From the NCBI GenBank assembly GCA_030425385.1, contig JAUIAH010000007.1, positions 62,001 to 126,000 of the forward strand: 64,000 bases of DNA. Reading direction: 5' to 3'. Origin of the DNA: Verrucomicrobiia bacterium. Lineage in GTDB: Bacteria > Verrucomicrobiota > Verrucomicrobiia > Verrucomicrobiales > DEV007. The translations under genes and the position numbers were made by a program. Within the stretch, counting starts at the first letter, position 1. Every line of letters starts with the position of its first letter. Shown in pieces: positions 37,265-47,457 of the stretch. The notes under the pieces are model-generated. The model saw only the letters and a list, made by a program, of their open reading frames with translations, ran no database searches and was not told the DNA's origin.

Positions 37265-38673
37265 TTCTTCGGTTGGGGCGACAGTGCCTTTGATTCAGAT
37301 GCCCGCGGCTGGAGGTCATCCAGGTTCCAGGTGTTCTGTGAAATGCTCGCGTTGTTCTGGTAGTCGCGCAGTGCCTTGCGGCCTTTCTTCCATTCAGCGC
37401 TTTGCTGATTGCTAGCATTGTCACTCATGAGATTGCGGCCGATCAGATTGATCCCGCTGATCTGGCCAAATCCAGCGAAATCTGAGAGGGACATCTCATT
37501 GCTCTGAATGTAGCCGAGATTGGCATTCTGGAGGTCGATCGCTTCTTTCGTCTTTCCTTGATCGAAGAGTGAGAGCGCTTGCCGATTGGTCTCGGTCGCG
37601 ATCTGCGTCACCGCGGCCAACAACGCCTCTTTATTCATGGCCAGATCGACTTCCTTCTGGTTCGCCACATAACGGCACTGGCTGCTGGATTCGCTCACGT
37701 CCTTGCTGTTCGTAGCCAAATTCTCGTAGGTGACGGTGACGTTGGCGAGGTCAAGTCGATGGCCGATGCTCTTGTTAGGGAGTTCCACTTCAAGGAGGGT
37801 GTACTTCTCTTCCTTGCTGTAGATTTGATTCAAACGAAGGCGTACCGTTTGTCCTACAATCTCGGCCTCACGTCCGACCACGCGCACGGGGCGCACCTCG
37901 GGGCCGCACTCGATCAGAATATCCACTTGTTGCGCCACCACATTCATCACATTGCCAAATTCCTCCTCAAAGAACGTGACCAATTGTTGAGGCTCCTGAA
38001 TGAAACGATGGATGCCATCGCTCTTGTCCGCGAGGGCCGTCATGAGATCTTCGTTGTAGTTCAACCCAAGTCCTAACGTCGTCACGGTGATCCCTTGCTT
38101 GATGAGGGAACGCCCCAGCTCGGCGAGCTCTTCGGAAGAGGATGGGCCCACGTTGGCGATGCCATCGGATAACAGAATCACTGAATTCACGCGTTCGGTA
38201 GAGAGAAACTTCTGCACTTCCGCCACTCCTTTCGAGACGCCCCCGAAGAGGGCAGTGTTCCCCCTCGCATCAATCTCGGCGATGGCGCGGAGGATTTCGT
38301 CGCTTTGCGAGACTTTGGTAGCAGGCACCACCACCTGCACGGTGGAATCATAGGTGACGAAGGAGAAGATATCATCGGGATGCAGCATGCGTACAGCCAT
38401 GCGCGCGGCTTCTTTCGCTTGTGTTAGTTTCGCGCCTGCCATGGATCCCGATCGGTCGAGCACAAGGGCAATATTGACAGGGCTGCGTTCCTTTTCCGAA
38501 GGTCGTTCGAATCCTGTGAGTCCCACCTTGAGATAGTTCGTGTGTTTCTCACCGGCCAAGACGGCCGGATAGGCGGCTTGGCAGGTAAGGGTGAGCTTCT
38601 TGGAGTCGGCCTGGGCACCGCTGAGCAGCAGAGTCACAGCGCCGGTGATGATTGCGATTAAGGGCATCTTCAT
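37261..38673 (-). CDS. Exported von Willebrand factor A domain protein
   Basis: A 470-residue exported protein with a signal sequence (IAIITGAVTLLLSGAQA). The VWA domain spans about residues 65-245: the metal-ion-dependent adhesion site has DRSGSM at 73-78, the Thr in RGNTALFGG and the Asp in LLSDGIANVG, all intact, so it should bind a divalent ion and a partner. A beta-rich middle (VDILIECGPEVRPVRVVG) and a C-terminal helical region follow. It is the promoter-proximal gene of an operon with a histidine kinase and its regulator. Without other domains the ligand is unknown; its location suggests it feeds the kinase a signal. Confidence 0.87.
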   Translation of the reverse strand: MKMPLIAIITGAVTLLLSGAQADSKKLTLTCQAAYPAVLAGEKHTNYLKVGLTGFERPSEKERSPVNIALVLDRSGSMAGAKLTQAKEAARMAVRMLHPDDIFSFVTYDSTVQVVVPATKVSQSDEILRAIAEIDARGNTALFGGVSKGVAEVQKFLSTERVNSVILLSDGIANVGPSSSEELAELGRSLIKQGITVTTLGLGLNYNEDLMTALADKSDGIHRFIQEPQQLVTFFEEEFGNVMNVVAQQVDILIECGPEVRPVRVVGREAEIVGQTVRLRLNQIYSKEEKYTLLEVELPNKSIGHRLDLANVTVTYENLATNSKDVSESSSQCRYVANQKEVDLAMNKEALLAAVTQIATETNRQALSLFDQGKTKEAIDLQNANLGYIQSNEMSLSDFAGFGQISGINLIGRNLMSDNASNQQSAEWKKGRKALRDYQNNASISQNTWNLDDLQPRASESKALSPQPKK

Positions 38674-38710
38674 AACAACACAAGCGTAGGTTGGCCTTGC
38701 CAGAGAAGCG

Positions 38711-38769
38711 TCAGGAGGACTTCAGATGTTTGTAAGAAAGTTGTCAGAGGCATGAGGATCTCCTCCTGA
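38711..38769. promoter_or_regulatory. Inverted repeat and PhoB-like direct repeats in the VWA/tricorn divergent spacer
   Basis: TCAGGAGGA at 38711-38719 and TCCTCCTGA at 38761-38769 are perfect nine-base inverted arms, 41 bases apart. Between them TTGTAA at 38730-38735 and TTGTCA at 38741-38746 repeat at an 11-base pitch, like the half-sites of PhoB-family regulators. The spacer lies between the divergent VWA operon and the tricorn-like protease gene, so the encoded PhoB-type regulator could control both. This is inference from pattern only. Confidence 0.4.
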
Positions 38770-38799
38770 GAGAGAATCGTCCTTAGAGCTAGAATTTCA

Positions 38800-41700
38800 A
38801 TGAAATTGAGGTTTACTGAGTGGATGAATGCCTGGCGATCGATCCTCTTCTTCCTGACGTTCCTTTCTCTCCTGGCTGGGGCCTCGGCAGTCGAGGGATA
38901 CTATCGTTATCCCACCATTCACCGCGATCAGATCGTCTTCACGGCGGAAGGGGATCTTTGGTCGGTGTCGATCGATGGCGGATTGGCACGGCGGTTGACC
39001 ACGCATCTGGGTGAGGAGACGCATCCGCGAATCTCACCGGACGGGATAACCCTCGCCTTCACAGCGTCGTATGAAGGGCCAAAGGAAGTCTATACCATGC
39101 CGATCGATGGCGGGCTCCCTCAACGATGGACATACGAGGAGGAACCATCGACCTGCACGGGCTGGACGCCGCAAGGGGAGATCGTCTATGCGACGACCCA
39201 TTTCGCCACGTTGCCAGACCTTCAGATGGTAGCCATTCATCCGGAGACCAAGGCAAGGCGTCGCTTGCCACTCGCGGAGGCGGCGGAAGGCAGTTTCGAT
39301 GCCACCGGCAAATCCGTCTATTTCGTGAGGCCCACGGACCATCGCAATGTCACCAAACGGTATACGGGTGGCACCGCCCGTCAGATCTGGCGCTACACAG
39401 CGGGCGATGCCGAAGCGGTGCGACTCACCCATGGCCATCGCGGGGAGGCGCATCATCCGATGTGGTGGGAAGGACGCGTCTATTTCCTAACAGATCGCGA
39501 TGGTACCATGAATCTGTGGTCCATGACGGAGGTTGGAGATGATCTCACCCAGCACACGCATCATCGTGATTTCGACGTCCGTCAGGCCTCCTTGTCTGAA
39601 GGCCGCATTGTCTATCATCGTGCCGGAGATCTGTATGTGTATACGGTTGAGCCTGCGGCAGACCGGAAACTTTCGATTCGACTCGTCAGTGACCTCGATC
39701 AGTTGCGGGAGAAATGGGTGAAGGATCCGATGGACTACCTCACACATCTGGATCTACATCCCAAGGGGGAGAAGATCGTCGCCACGAGCCGAGGACGGGT
39801 CTTTGTTCTCCCGGTCACGAGCGGTCGCACCGTGCGGGTGACTCGGGAGCCTGGCGTGCGTTTTCGAGATGCGGTGTTCAGTGCGGATGGAAAGGAGGTC
39901 ATCGCACTCTCCGATGCGTCATCTGAATTTGAGTTTGTCAGGATGACGACGGATGGATTGAGTCCTGCCACACCCATCACGCGAGATGGCGACGTCCTAC
40001 GGTATGACGGTCGCCCGTCTCCAGACGGCAAATGGCTAGTCTATCATGATCACCGTGAGGACATGTGGCTGTTGGAAATCGCCTCGGGCCTGCAGCGCAA
40101 GATTTCCACGAACAACAATGGCGTCGGCGGCGCTTCGTGGTCGCCCGATAGCCGGTGGCTGGCTTTCGAGCAGACGGCTCACAACACCTTCTCCCAGATC
40201 ATCCTCCATCGAGTGAGCGATGGGCACTCTATCGAACTCACCACAGACCGCGCCAACAGCACAGACCCCGTCTGGCATCCGAAGGGAGAATGGCTCTACT
40301 TCCTGTCAGACCGCCATTTCGAAACCTTGGTCGGTAGTCCGTGGGGAGCCCGTCAGCCAGACCCTTACTTTGATCGCAAGATGAGGCTCTATCAGGTGTC
40401 TCTCCAGAAAGGGCTGCGTTCGCTTTTCCGGCCAGATGATGAACTAAGCCGTGCCGAGAAAGACGAGAATGACGAGGACGAGAAGAAGAGTGATAGGGAT
40501 GGAGACGCCCATGAGAAAAGCGAATCGACAATCACCGTGGAGATCGATGCAGATGGCTTTCAGCGCCGTCTGCAGGTGGTGCCCATTCCCCCAGGAAACT
40601 ACGGAAGCCTACAGGGGAACGCCCAAGCGCTCTTCTTCACCGAGCGCGAAACCGGCTCGGGTGCGAAGACGCATCTCAAAGCCCTCGCCATCACTCACGA
40701 CGACCCCGAAGTGATCCAACTCACGGATGATGTGAGGAGCTTTCAAGTATCTGCCGATGGCAAGAAGATGCTCATTCGCAAAGGCTCTAACATCTATGTC
40801 ACGGAAGCCAAGGCTTCGACGGTCGGCGATCTGGGAGAGGCACGTGTGGCTCTCAATGACTGGCACTTTTCGATCGATGTCAGGGAGGATTGGCGTCAGA
40901 TCTACACGGATGCTTGGCGCATGGAGCGCGACTATTTCTATGATCCCGGCATGCACGGCATCGACTGGGAGGCCATGCACGCGAAATACTTGCCTCTGGT
41001 GGATCGCGTCACCACCCGAGAAGAACTTTCTGACGTGATCGGGCGCCTCATCGGCGAACTCTCCGCCCTACACACCAGCGTCCGCTATGGTGATCTTCGT
41101 GAAGGGCAGGACAATATTCGTGTGCCTTCGTTAGGAGCACGACTCGAGCGTGACGAAGCCTTGGGCGGGTATCGCATCGCCCATATCTATCTTGCGGATC
41201 CAGATTACCCGCAAGAGCGCTCGCCTCTCGACCATCCCGAGCTGGACGTCTCCATCGGGGATGTCATTCAGCGTATCAATGGCGTGGAGACCCTCACCGT
41301 ACCTCATATCGGTGCCCTGCTCCGCGGACAGGCGGGGAAACAAGTGCGCCTTGGCATTCATCAGCCTGCCTCCGAGAAATCGATCGAGGCTATCGTTGTT
41401 CCCATCACCCATGGGCGCGCCCTGCGCTATGATGATTGGGAGTACAGCCGTCGTCTCAAAGTCGAGGAGGCTTCGGACGGAAAGATCGGGTATGTGCATT
41501 TGCAAGCCATGGGACGTGGAGACCTGGAGCAATGGTACCGTGAGTTTTATCCTGTCTTTGATCGGCAAGGACTCATCATCGACGTGCGGCACAATCGTGG
41601 CGGCAACATCGAGAGCTTTGTGTTAGCCAAGCTCATGCGCAAAGCCTGGATGTACTGGCAGTCGCGCGAGCATCGCCCCGAATGGAACATGCAATACGCC

Positions 41701-42087
41701 TTCCGCGGCCACATGGTCGTTCTCTGTGATGCCCACACGGCTTCTGATGGCGAAGCCTTCGCCGAAGGTTTCCGTCGTTTGGGGCTTGGCAAGGTCATCG
41801 GCACACGCACCTGGGGCGGCGAGATCTGGCTCGGGTCCCGCAATCGCCTCAGCGATCACGGGCTCGCCCGTGCGCCGAGCGCAGGCGTCTACGGACCAGA
41901 GCGGCAATGGCTCATCGAGCAAGTCGGGGTCATCCCAGACATCGAAGTCGAGAATCTCCCACACGCCACCTACCACGGTGCGGATGCCCAACTCGACGCC
42001 GGGATCGCGTATCTGTTAGAAACCATCGAGCAGGATCCTCGCAAAGTCCCCAAGCCACCGCGCTTCCCAGACCTCTCCATCGAGTGA
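38800..42087 (+). CDS. Tricorn-like S41 family protease, exported
   Basis: A 1095-residue relative of the archaeal tricorn protease. An N-terminal signal (ILFFLTFLSLLAGASA) precedes a first propeller with PD40 repeats (GDLWSVSIDGGLARRLT, HPRISPDGITLAF), a second propeller near 320-540, and an acidic insert near 550-575. A PDZ-type domain lies near 790-870 (VIQRINGVETLTVPHIGALL) and the S41 core follows. The nucleophile is the Ser of TASDGEAF near residue 982, the acidic partner is probably the Glu of WGGEIW near 1008, and LHTSVRYG could provide the His. These proteases degrade peptides handed on by larger proteases. An alternative start at ATG 38824 cannot be excluded. Confidence 0.9.
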   Translation: MKLRFTEWMNAWRSILFFLTFLSLLAGASAVEGYYRYPTIHRDQIVFTAEGDLWSVSIDGGLARRLTTHLGEETHPRISPDGITLAFTASYEGPKEVYTMPIDGGLPQRWTYEEEPSTCTGWTPQGEIVYATTHFATLPDLQMVAIHPETKARRRLPLAEAAEGSFDATGKSVYFVRPTDHRNVTKRYTGGTARQIWRYTAGDAEAVRLTHGHRGEAHHPMWWEGRVYFLTDRDGTMNLWSMTEVGDDLTQHTHHRDFDVRQASLSEGRIVYHRAGDLYVYTVEPAADRKLSIRLVSDLDQLREKWVKDPMDYLTHLDLHPKGEKIVATSRGRVFVLPVTSGRTVRVTREPGVRFRDAVFSADGKEVIALSDASSEFEFVRMTTDGLSPATPITRDGDVLRYDGRPSPDGKWLVYHDHREDMWLLEIASGLQRKISTNNNGVGGASWSPDSRWLAFEQTAHNTFSQIILHRVSDGHSIELTTDRANSTDPVWHPKGEWLYFLSDRHFETLVGSPWGARQPDPYFDRKMRLYQVSLQKGLRSLFRPDDELSRAEKDENDEDEKKSDRDGDAHEKSESTITVEIDADGFQRRLQVVPIPPGNYGSLQGNAQALFFTERETGSGAKTHLKALAITHDDPEVIQLTDDVRSFQVSADGKKMLIRKGSNIYVTEAKASTVGDLGEARVALNDWHFSIDVREDWRQIYTDAWRMERDYFYDPGMHGIDWEAMHAKYLPLVDRVTTREELSDVIGRLIGELSALHTSVRYGDLREGQDNIRVPSLGARLERDEALGGYRIAHIYLADPDYPQERSPLDHPELDVSIGDVIQRINGVETLTVPHIGALLRGQAGKQVRLGIHQPASEKSIEAIVVPITHGRALRYDDWEYSRRLKVEEASDGKIGYVHLQAMGRGDLEQWYREFYPVFDRQGLIIDVRHNRGGNIESFVLAKLMRKAWMYWQSREHRPEWNMQYAFRGHMVVLCDAHTASDGEAFAEGFRRLGLGKVIGTRTWGGEIWLGSRNRLSDHGLARAPSAGVYGPERQWLIEQVGVIPDIEVENLPHATYHGADAQLDAGIAYLLETIEQDPRKVPKPPRFPDLSIE

Positions 42088-42104
42088 CGCGCACCGGTGG
42101 ATTT

Positions 42105-42136
42105 CCAGACGCGATGGTATTTCCCTGGTCGTCTGG
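42105..42136 (+). terminator. Hairpin after the tricorn-like gene
   Basis: CCAGACG at 42105-42111 pairs perfectly with CGTCTGG at 42130-42136 across an 18-base loop, starting 18 bases past the protease stop. No T-run follows, so it may stabilise the 3' end or act with Rho rather than terminate intrinsically. Confidence 0.35.
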
Positions 42137-42202
42137 AGCGGGGCCCAAATGATCGATCTTTAGGATTGCCATGGATTTCCATCTTCCGGTAGATATCCGG
42201 CA

Positions 42203-42964
42203 ATGGTCACGGATGGTGTCACACAAGAGGAAGAACGGGAGCCAGCGCGATTCCCGACCACGCAATGGAGTCTTATTGTCACCGTGCGAGAGGGGGACCC
42301 AGAGCAGAAGCGGGAGGCACTCTCACAGATTTGCCAGAAGTATTGGCGTCCACTCTATGTCTTTGTGCGCGCGCAGGGGAGCGGTCACGAGGATGCTGAG
42401 GATAGCGTTCAGGCCTTCTTTGGGATGCTTCTACGTCGGGAGGATTTCTGCAAGCCGGATGGTGACACGGGCAAGTTGCGAAACTTCCTCATGGTTTCGC
42501 TGAAGCACTTTCTCATCAACGAGGCGCGTCATCGCCAGGCGCAGCGGCGATTCGGTGGTGAGACGGATATCCAGATCGATGGCCTTCGTCTGCCTCCCGA
42601 GCAGCTCTATTCTGAGTTGCGCACGGAGGAGACACCAGAGAGCCGCTACTATCGGGAATGGGCCGTGGGATTGCTAGAGCATGCGACGGCTCGCTTGGCG
42701 GCGGACTACGAGAGCCAGGGCAAAGGCGCCCTCTTTCGGGCATTGACTCCCTTCCTGCAGGGAGATGCCGAGCGTGGCCAAGCGTATCGAGACGCGGCGG
42801 TGGCTCTCGGAATGAAAGAGGGTGCGGTGAGAGTCGCGGCGTTCCGGCTCCGACGACGGCAACGTGAGTTGATCAAGGAGGAGATCCTCGCCACGCTTGA
42901 TTCACCCGAGGCCTATGAAGAAGAGCGCCAGTTCATTCTCCGCGCACTTGCCACAGCGGTGTAA
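42203..42964 (+). CDS. ECF-type RNA polymerase sigma factor
   Basis: A 253-residue sigma factor of the planctomycete/verrucomicrobial ECF group, with the family's N-terminal FPTTQWSLI block. Region 2 shows EDAEDSVQAFFGMLL and TGKLRNFLMVSLKHFLINEARHRQAQRR; region 4 shows RDAAVALGMKEGAVRVAAFRLRRRQREL, a helix-turn-helix. Such sigma factors are encoded beside Ser/Thr kinases rather than anti-sigma factors, and phosphorylation is thought to control some of them. The kinase gene starts 36 bases downstream, consistent with that scheme. Start ATG 42203 is the first in frame. Confidence 0.9.
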   Translation: MVTDGVTQEEEREPARFPTTQWSLIVTVREGDPEQKREALSQICQKYWRPLYVFVRAQGSGHEDAEDSVQAFFGMLLRREDFCKPDGDTGKLRNFLMVSLKHFLINEARHRQAQRRFGGETDIQIDGLRLPPEQLYSELRTEETPESRYYREWAVGLLEHATARLAADYESQGKGALFRALTPFLQGDAERGQAYRDAAVALGMKEGAVRVAAFRLRRRQRELIKEEILATLDSPEAYEEERQFILRALATAV

Positions 42965-43000
42965 CAATCACGTCAGATTCGGGTATTGTTTGGTCAGGAA

Positions 43001-46000
43001 ATGGAGATTCAGAATGCTTCCGACGACTCGCGATGCCAGCGATGTGGTTTCCCACTGGCACAGGATCGCCTTGCTTCCTGTCCGCGATGTGTTTCCCAGC
43101 TCTCCTTGACCGAATTGTCAGGAGAGAATTGGAATGAGGTCCTCTGCGACAACTTTCCTCATTTGGAAATCATTCGCCCGGTGGACGACGCTGATTTCCG
43201 TTGGTTCGATATCCGGACCTGGGAGGGCCATGCCCCGGGATGCTTGCATGTGAATCCTGCTATCGAGGAGTCGGACGCGGTGCGTGCGCAATTGCGATGC
43301 CGGTCGTTGTTGGAGGACGCGTCTATCGCGTTGCTTGAGGATTACGGATGGATTGATGGGATCTTCTACGCCATCCTTCGCCTACCGGAGGGTGCCGACC
43401 TTAGTCTAGCAGAGGCACTGGCCGAAGGGAAATTGAGCCGAACGGAAGTCCTCGCCATTCAGGCGCAGTTGCGAGAGGCTGTGGAGGCGGGGAACGCCAA
43501 GGGCTTTTCCATCGATGCCCAGCCGACTCAGGTGCGTCTCGATGCTGGCGGCCGCCCGCACATCATCTCCATCTGGCCGACCGCCTCTCCGGCGTCTGAC
43601 GATTGGCTTCGGAAAGATCACCTGGTCGGTACGGAGATAGGGCGGTATCGCTTAGAGCGTTTGTTAGGCGAGGGAGGCTTTGCCGAGGTGTATCTGGCCA
43701 CGCAGCAGCGCCCTGTCCGTCGACCTGTGGCCTTGAAGATCCTCAAGTCGGGTATGGATACGCGTCAGGTCATCGGGCGCTTTGAAACGGAGCGCAATCT
43801 GCTCGCCCTCCTGGATCACCCAGGCATCGCCAAGGTCTATGACGCAGGCGCCACCCCGGCAGGACAGCCATTCTTTGCCATGGAGTACGTGGATGGCTTG
43901 CCACTCACGGAATTCGCGCGCGGCCATCGGCTTTCTATCGAGGCACGCCTCCATTTGTTTGTGAAACTTTGCCAGGCCATGCAGCACGCGCATGAGAATG
44001 GCGTCGTTCATCGGGACCTCAAGCCACCGAATGTGCTCGTGTCAGAAATCGATGATGCCCCACAACTGAAGATCATCGATTTCGGCATCGCCAAAGTGTT
44101 GGGTGGTCCGTTAGGGGAACACACCCTCTACACAGAACTCAACCAGTTTGTGGGTTCCCCGGGCTACATGAGCCCAGAGCAGGCCGAGCTCGGGGCGCAG
44201 GTGGATCATCGCGCAGACATCTACGCCATGGGGACGCTCCTCTTCGAACTGCTCACGGGGGAGACCCCCTTGGCCAAGGAGCGCTTCATCGGCCTCCCGC
44301 ACGAGGCCAAGGTCCAGCTCGTGCGTGAGACCGTGCCGGAGAGCCTGACCCAGCGCTTTCGCGCCCTCACCGATTTCGAATCCCACGCGGAGACCCTTCA
44401 GACATCCCCGCAGGCCTTGGAGCAGCATGCGAGGCATGGCCTGAACGAGATCGTTCGCAAAGCCACGCGGCGCGACCCAGCTGAGCGCTACCCGTCTGCC
44501 AAGGCTTTTGGCGATACTGTCCAGACCTTTCTTAAAGGCGAGTTTCGCCCCACTCCCTGGTGGCGCAAGATCCCGCGCCCTATCATTTGGTCCACGCCCA
44601 CCCTCTGCCTCGTGGTGGGGCTCGTTGCTCTCTTGAGCCACTCCCATCAGGCGCACCAAGAGCGCCAGCGAATCGCTTTCGCGCCGCCTCCCGTGGATCC
44701 GGCGCGTGTGTTAAGCGACCCGACGAATCCACCGCTCGTGTGGATCGAGCCCGGAACCATGGTGCTGGGAGAGGGGAAGAATCGGCGCACGGTGACGTTC
44801 AAGAAGCCCTTCGCGCTCGGGCAGTTCGAGGTCACGCAAGCCGAGTATCAGGCCATCATGAGCGGGCATCGGTTCTTCGAAGACGATGTTAGGGACGCCA
44901 CGCCAAGCGCGTTCTCCGAAGCGGGTCCCTACGCGCCGGTTGAGAATGTGTCCTGGCACGATGCCGTACGCTACTGCGCGTGGCTGAGCAGATTGGAGTA
45001 TTCGGACAGCAATAAAGACCTCCCCAGTGGCTTCATCTACTCCTTGCCCACGGAAGAGGAATGGGAATTCGCCGTTCGGCAAGGGCTCCTCACAGAGTCG
45101 CGGAAACGCATCGCTGCCCAGCACTACGAAGAGCCCCTCCTGTGGTCGCGGAACAACAGTCGGGTGCGTTATTCGGGTGGCGTGTCCTTGGAGGTCGATG
45201 GCATCCGCGCCTATCATGGCACGCAGTCCGTAGGCACCTCCTATCCCAATGCCATGGGGATCTATGATCTCTTGGGCAATGTCTCCGAATGGATGCATGA
45301 TTTCCCTTTGGAAGTTGGTGGGCCCTTTCTTTCTACCAATCTTGGAGGCCCCCCCACAGGCACTCGGGGAGTCGTGCGCGGAGGGTCATGGGCCTCACCC
45401 GCCGAGGAATGGGAGCCCCAGTGGAGAAGAGAGCTACCCATGGCGAGCATGGACCATCGCATTGGCTTTCGCGTGGCCGCAGTCCATTACGAGCGGCGCG
45501 CCTACAATCCGATACCCAAGTACAATGCCCTTGAGATCCGTGATCAACGCCAGGAACTCCAGATTGTGTCTGAGGATCATCTGAAGCATCCCGTGATCCT
45601 GGATTTCGAGACGCTTCCGCTGGGTCCCATCTCGGCAGAGCACCCGCTCTTCCAAGCCATAGGCATTGAGGGCATCTACCTGCGTTCGAGCGATTTCATC
45701 GTCGAGAAGGACCCCACCAGTCAATATGGCAGGATGTTATGGAGTCGGAAAGCAGATGAATTGGAGGTGATTGATGGCGATACACCAGGGCCCTTTGCCC
45801 ATAGCTTGGATTATACGATCACGTTCAAGGAACCGCAAACGGTGGTAGGATTTCGATTGAGTGAAAGGGCGGATCGTCTGCAAATCGAAGTTGGCAATGG
45901 GCATCTGATTGAAACCAAGCAGTATCTCCCTGAGACCAGTGGCGAGCTGATCGTGGTGCGCCGCAACCAACCCTTTGATCGCCTTCGATTGCTTCCCTGG

Positions 46001-47449
46001 ATAGACACGTTTAGATACCAAAGAACCATCCAAGGGAAGGGGTTTGGAATCGAGCAATTGGTGTTAGAAGGGCTTGCCGATGACGTTCCCACGAATCTAG
46101 GGCATCTCCTCACCACATCAAGACGAACGAGCGAAGCCAATATTGAGCGTGTGCGTGATCTCCAGGACTTGGAACTCACGGCAGAGAACCTTCGCTTGGC
46201 ATCGCTAGCCGAGACGGAATCAGAAGGTCAGGGTCTGGGAAGGGTGCTGCGGTTCTCTCGATCGCTTACCGGTCTGCCTACGGAATTTGAAGTGCAGGCG
46301 GAGGGCGGCGAGTGGTTCAATATATCGGATGCGCCTGGTGTGCAGCTTAGGGCGACGACTTCAGAAAAGGTCGTGATCCAGTTTGAATTCTTGGATCAGG
46401 AGTGTCGACGTCTTTCGATGAATGTGAATCTACCACAGCCCCCGGAGGATCACGAGGAGATTCGAGTATTGACGAATGGGAATGCCTGGGTGCGTTATCC
46501 GCTGCGAGAATTCTGGATCGAAGACGAGCAGATCCTGGAGATCACTCTTGAGGCAACGGCTTCTATTGATCGCATGGAAGTCGATTGTTCATTGACGAAG
46601 GGCGCCTCCGTTATTCTGCGAAGGATGGCCTTTGGAATGGGCAGCATTCACGAGGGGCGTGTCTTACACGCCCCCCACTTGTCTCCAGTAGTGATCCAGA
46701 ATGGGGGATGCGTTTGGATTGAATCGGAGACAATCAGGAAGCTAACGCATCCCAATGAACGCAAGGTCTCCGCCACCACTTATTTGAGGCATCCAGCAAC
46801 CGCGCGACTGCCCATTGGCGGTGGAGAAGTTATTGATTTCTCGCGAAGGAGAAGAGCGTTGTTACGCGGTTCGCTTTCAAATGGAACACCTGTCTATTTC
46901 CCCATGGATTCTGCGCATTTCCGGCTCTTGAATCAATCCAGAGTTCATTATACGAGTAATCTCAGTTACAGAACATTCTTTCCCCACATGGATATGCTTC
47001 GGTCGCAGGGGAACGTCCCACCTGGATTACCGCAAACCTTCATGTTCGATGGTATCGCGTTCACCCTAAAGCGTCTTCCTGATGGAGACATCCAATTGCG
47101 CGCCAGCGGCAATCGATCCGCTTTCGATGGAGGCGGCCAGCCCTTTCGCCTAGTGGCAGGCTTGTCTCCTGATGGCAAGACGCTCGCCTGGGATCTCTTT
47201 GAAGATCCATGGGTGATCGATGCTCAAGTGTCTGCCAATAGTGCCAATAACCCCGAAGGACACTGGGAGATCACGCGTCGCGAGGAGTGTCCGCTCGATC
47301 CGAACCGTGGGTATGCCTACTTCTTCACCATCGAACGCTTGGAGGAGGGACAAGATCCGCATCCGTCGCAAGACGAGTGTACGGACTGGTACACCTGGCG
47401 GGACACCCGCAAAGATCCGGAAAGCGTTTATATCTTAATGAGCCCCTGA
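43001..47449 (+). CDS. Zinc-ribbon Ser/Thr kinase fused to an FGE-like and C-terminal beta domain
   Basis: A 1482-residue chimera. Start ATG 43001 follows CAGGAA; the TTG at 42986 is less likely. Residues 12-30 form a zinc ribbon (CQRC, then CPRC). The kinase spans about 210-500: LGEGGFAEVYLA, VALKILK, HRDLKPPNVLV (336), DFGIAKVLGG, SPGYMSPEQAEL. One membrane helix near 527-546 (IIWSTPTLCLVVGLVALL) places the rest outside. Residues about 573-830 are a formylglycine-generating-enzyme (SUMF1) fold: WIEPGTMVLGE, PTEEEWEFAV, LGNVSEWMHDF, GVVRGGSWAS and GFRVAAV. The catalytic Cys pair of true FGE is missing, so it is probably a ligand-binding variant. The last 650 residues are beta-rich and unrecognised. 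It probably senses outside and signals to the sigma factor upstream. Confidence 0.88.
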   Translation: MEIQNASDDSRCQRCGFPLAQDRLASCPRCVSQLSLTELSGENWNEVLCDNFPHLEIIRPVDDADFRWFDIRTWEGHAPGCLHVNPAIEESDAVRAQLRCRSLLEDASIALLEDYGWIDGIFYAILRLPEGADLSLAEALAEGKLSRTEVLAIQAQLREAVEAGNAKGFSIDAQPTQVRLDAGGRPHIISIWPTASPASDDWLRKDHLVGTEIGRYRLERLLGEGGFAEVYLATQQRPVRRPVALKILKSGMDTRQVIGRFETERNLLALLDHPGIAKVYDAGATPAGQPFFAMEYVDGLPLTEFARGHRLSIEARLHLFVKLCQAMQHAHENGVVHRDLKPPNVLVSEIDDAPQLKIIDFGIAKVLGGPLGEHTLYTELNQFVGSPGYMSPEQAELGAQVDHRADIYAMGTLLFELLTGETPLAKERFIGLPHEAKVQLVRETVPESLTQRFRALTDFESHAETLQTSPQALEQHARHGLNEIVRKATRRDPAERYPSAKAFGDTVQTFLKGEFRPTPWWRKIPRPIIWSTPTLCLVVGLVALLSHSHQAHQERQRIAFAPPPVDPARVLSDPTNPPLVWIEPGTMVLGEGKNRRTVTFKKPFALGQFEVTQAEYQAIMSGHRFFEDDVRDATPSAFSEAGPYAPVENVSWHDAVRYCAWLSRLEYSDSNKDLPSGFIYSLPTEEEWEFAVRQGLLTESRKRIAAQHYEEPLLWSRNNSRVRYSGGVSLEVDGIRAYHGTQSVGTSYPNAMGIYDLLGNVSEWMHDFPLEVGGPFLSTNLGGPPTGTRGVVRGGSWASPAEEWEPQWRRELPMASMDHRIGFRVAAVHYERRAYNPIPKYNALEIRDQRQELQIVSEDHLKHPVILDFETLPLGPISAEHPLFQAIGIEGIYLRSSDFIVEKDPTSQYGRMLWSRKADELEVIDGDTPGPFAHSLDYTITFKEPQTVVGFRLSERADRLQIEVGNGHLIETKQYLPETSGELIVVRRNQPFDRLRLLPWIDTFRYQRTIQGKGFGIEQLVLEGLADDVPTNLGHLLTTSRRTSEANIERVRDLQDLELTAENLRLASLAETESEGQGLGRVLRFSRSLTGLPTEFEVQAEGGEWFNISDAPGVQLRATTSEKVVIQFEFLDQECRRLSMNVNLPQPPEDHEEIRVLTNGNAWVRYPLREFWIEDEQILEITLEATASIDRMEVDCSLTKGASVILRRMAFGMGSIHEGRVLHAPHLSPVVIQNGGCVWIESETIRKLTHPNERKVSATTYLRHPATARLPIGGGEVIDFSRRRRALLRGSLSNGTPVYFPMDSAHFRLLNQSRVHYTSNLSYRTFFPHMDMLRSQGNVPPGLPQTFMFDGIAFTLKRLPDGDIQLRASGNRSAFDGGGQPFRLVAGLSPDGKTLAWDLFEDPWVIDAQVSANSANNPEGHWEITRREECPLDPNRGYAYFFTIERLEEGQDPHPSQDECTDWYTWRDTRKDPESVYILMSP

Positions 47450-47457
47450 TTGGTCCC

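Noticed and set aside
38505-38520. GTTCGAATCC, resembling the T-loop of a tRNA.
   Set aside because: It lies inside the VWA gene and no acceptor stem, D-arm or anticodon arm can be folded around it.
42986-43000. TTG 42986 as start of the kinase-FGE chimera.
   Set aside because: ATG 43001 is five codons later and better placed after CAGGAA.
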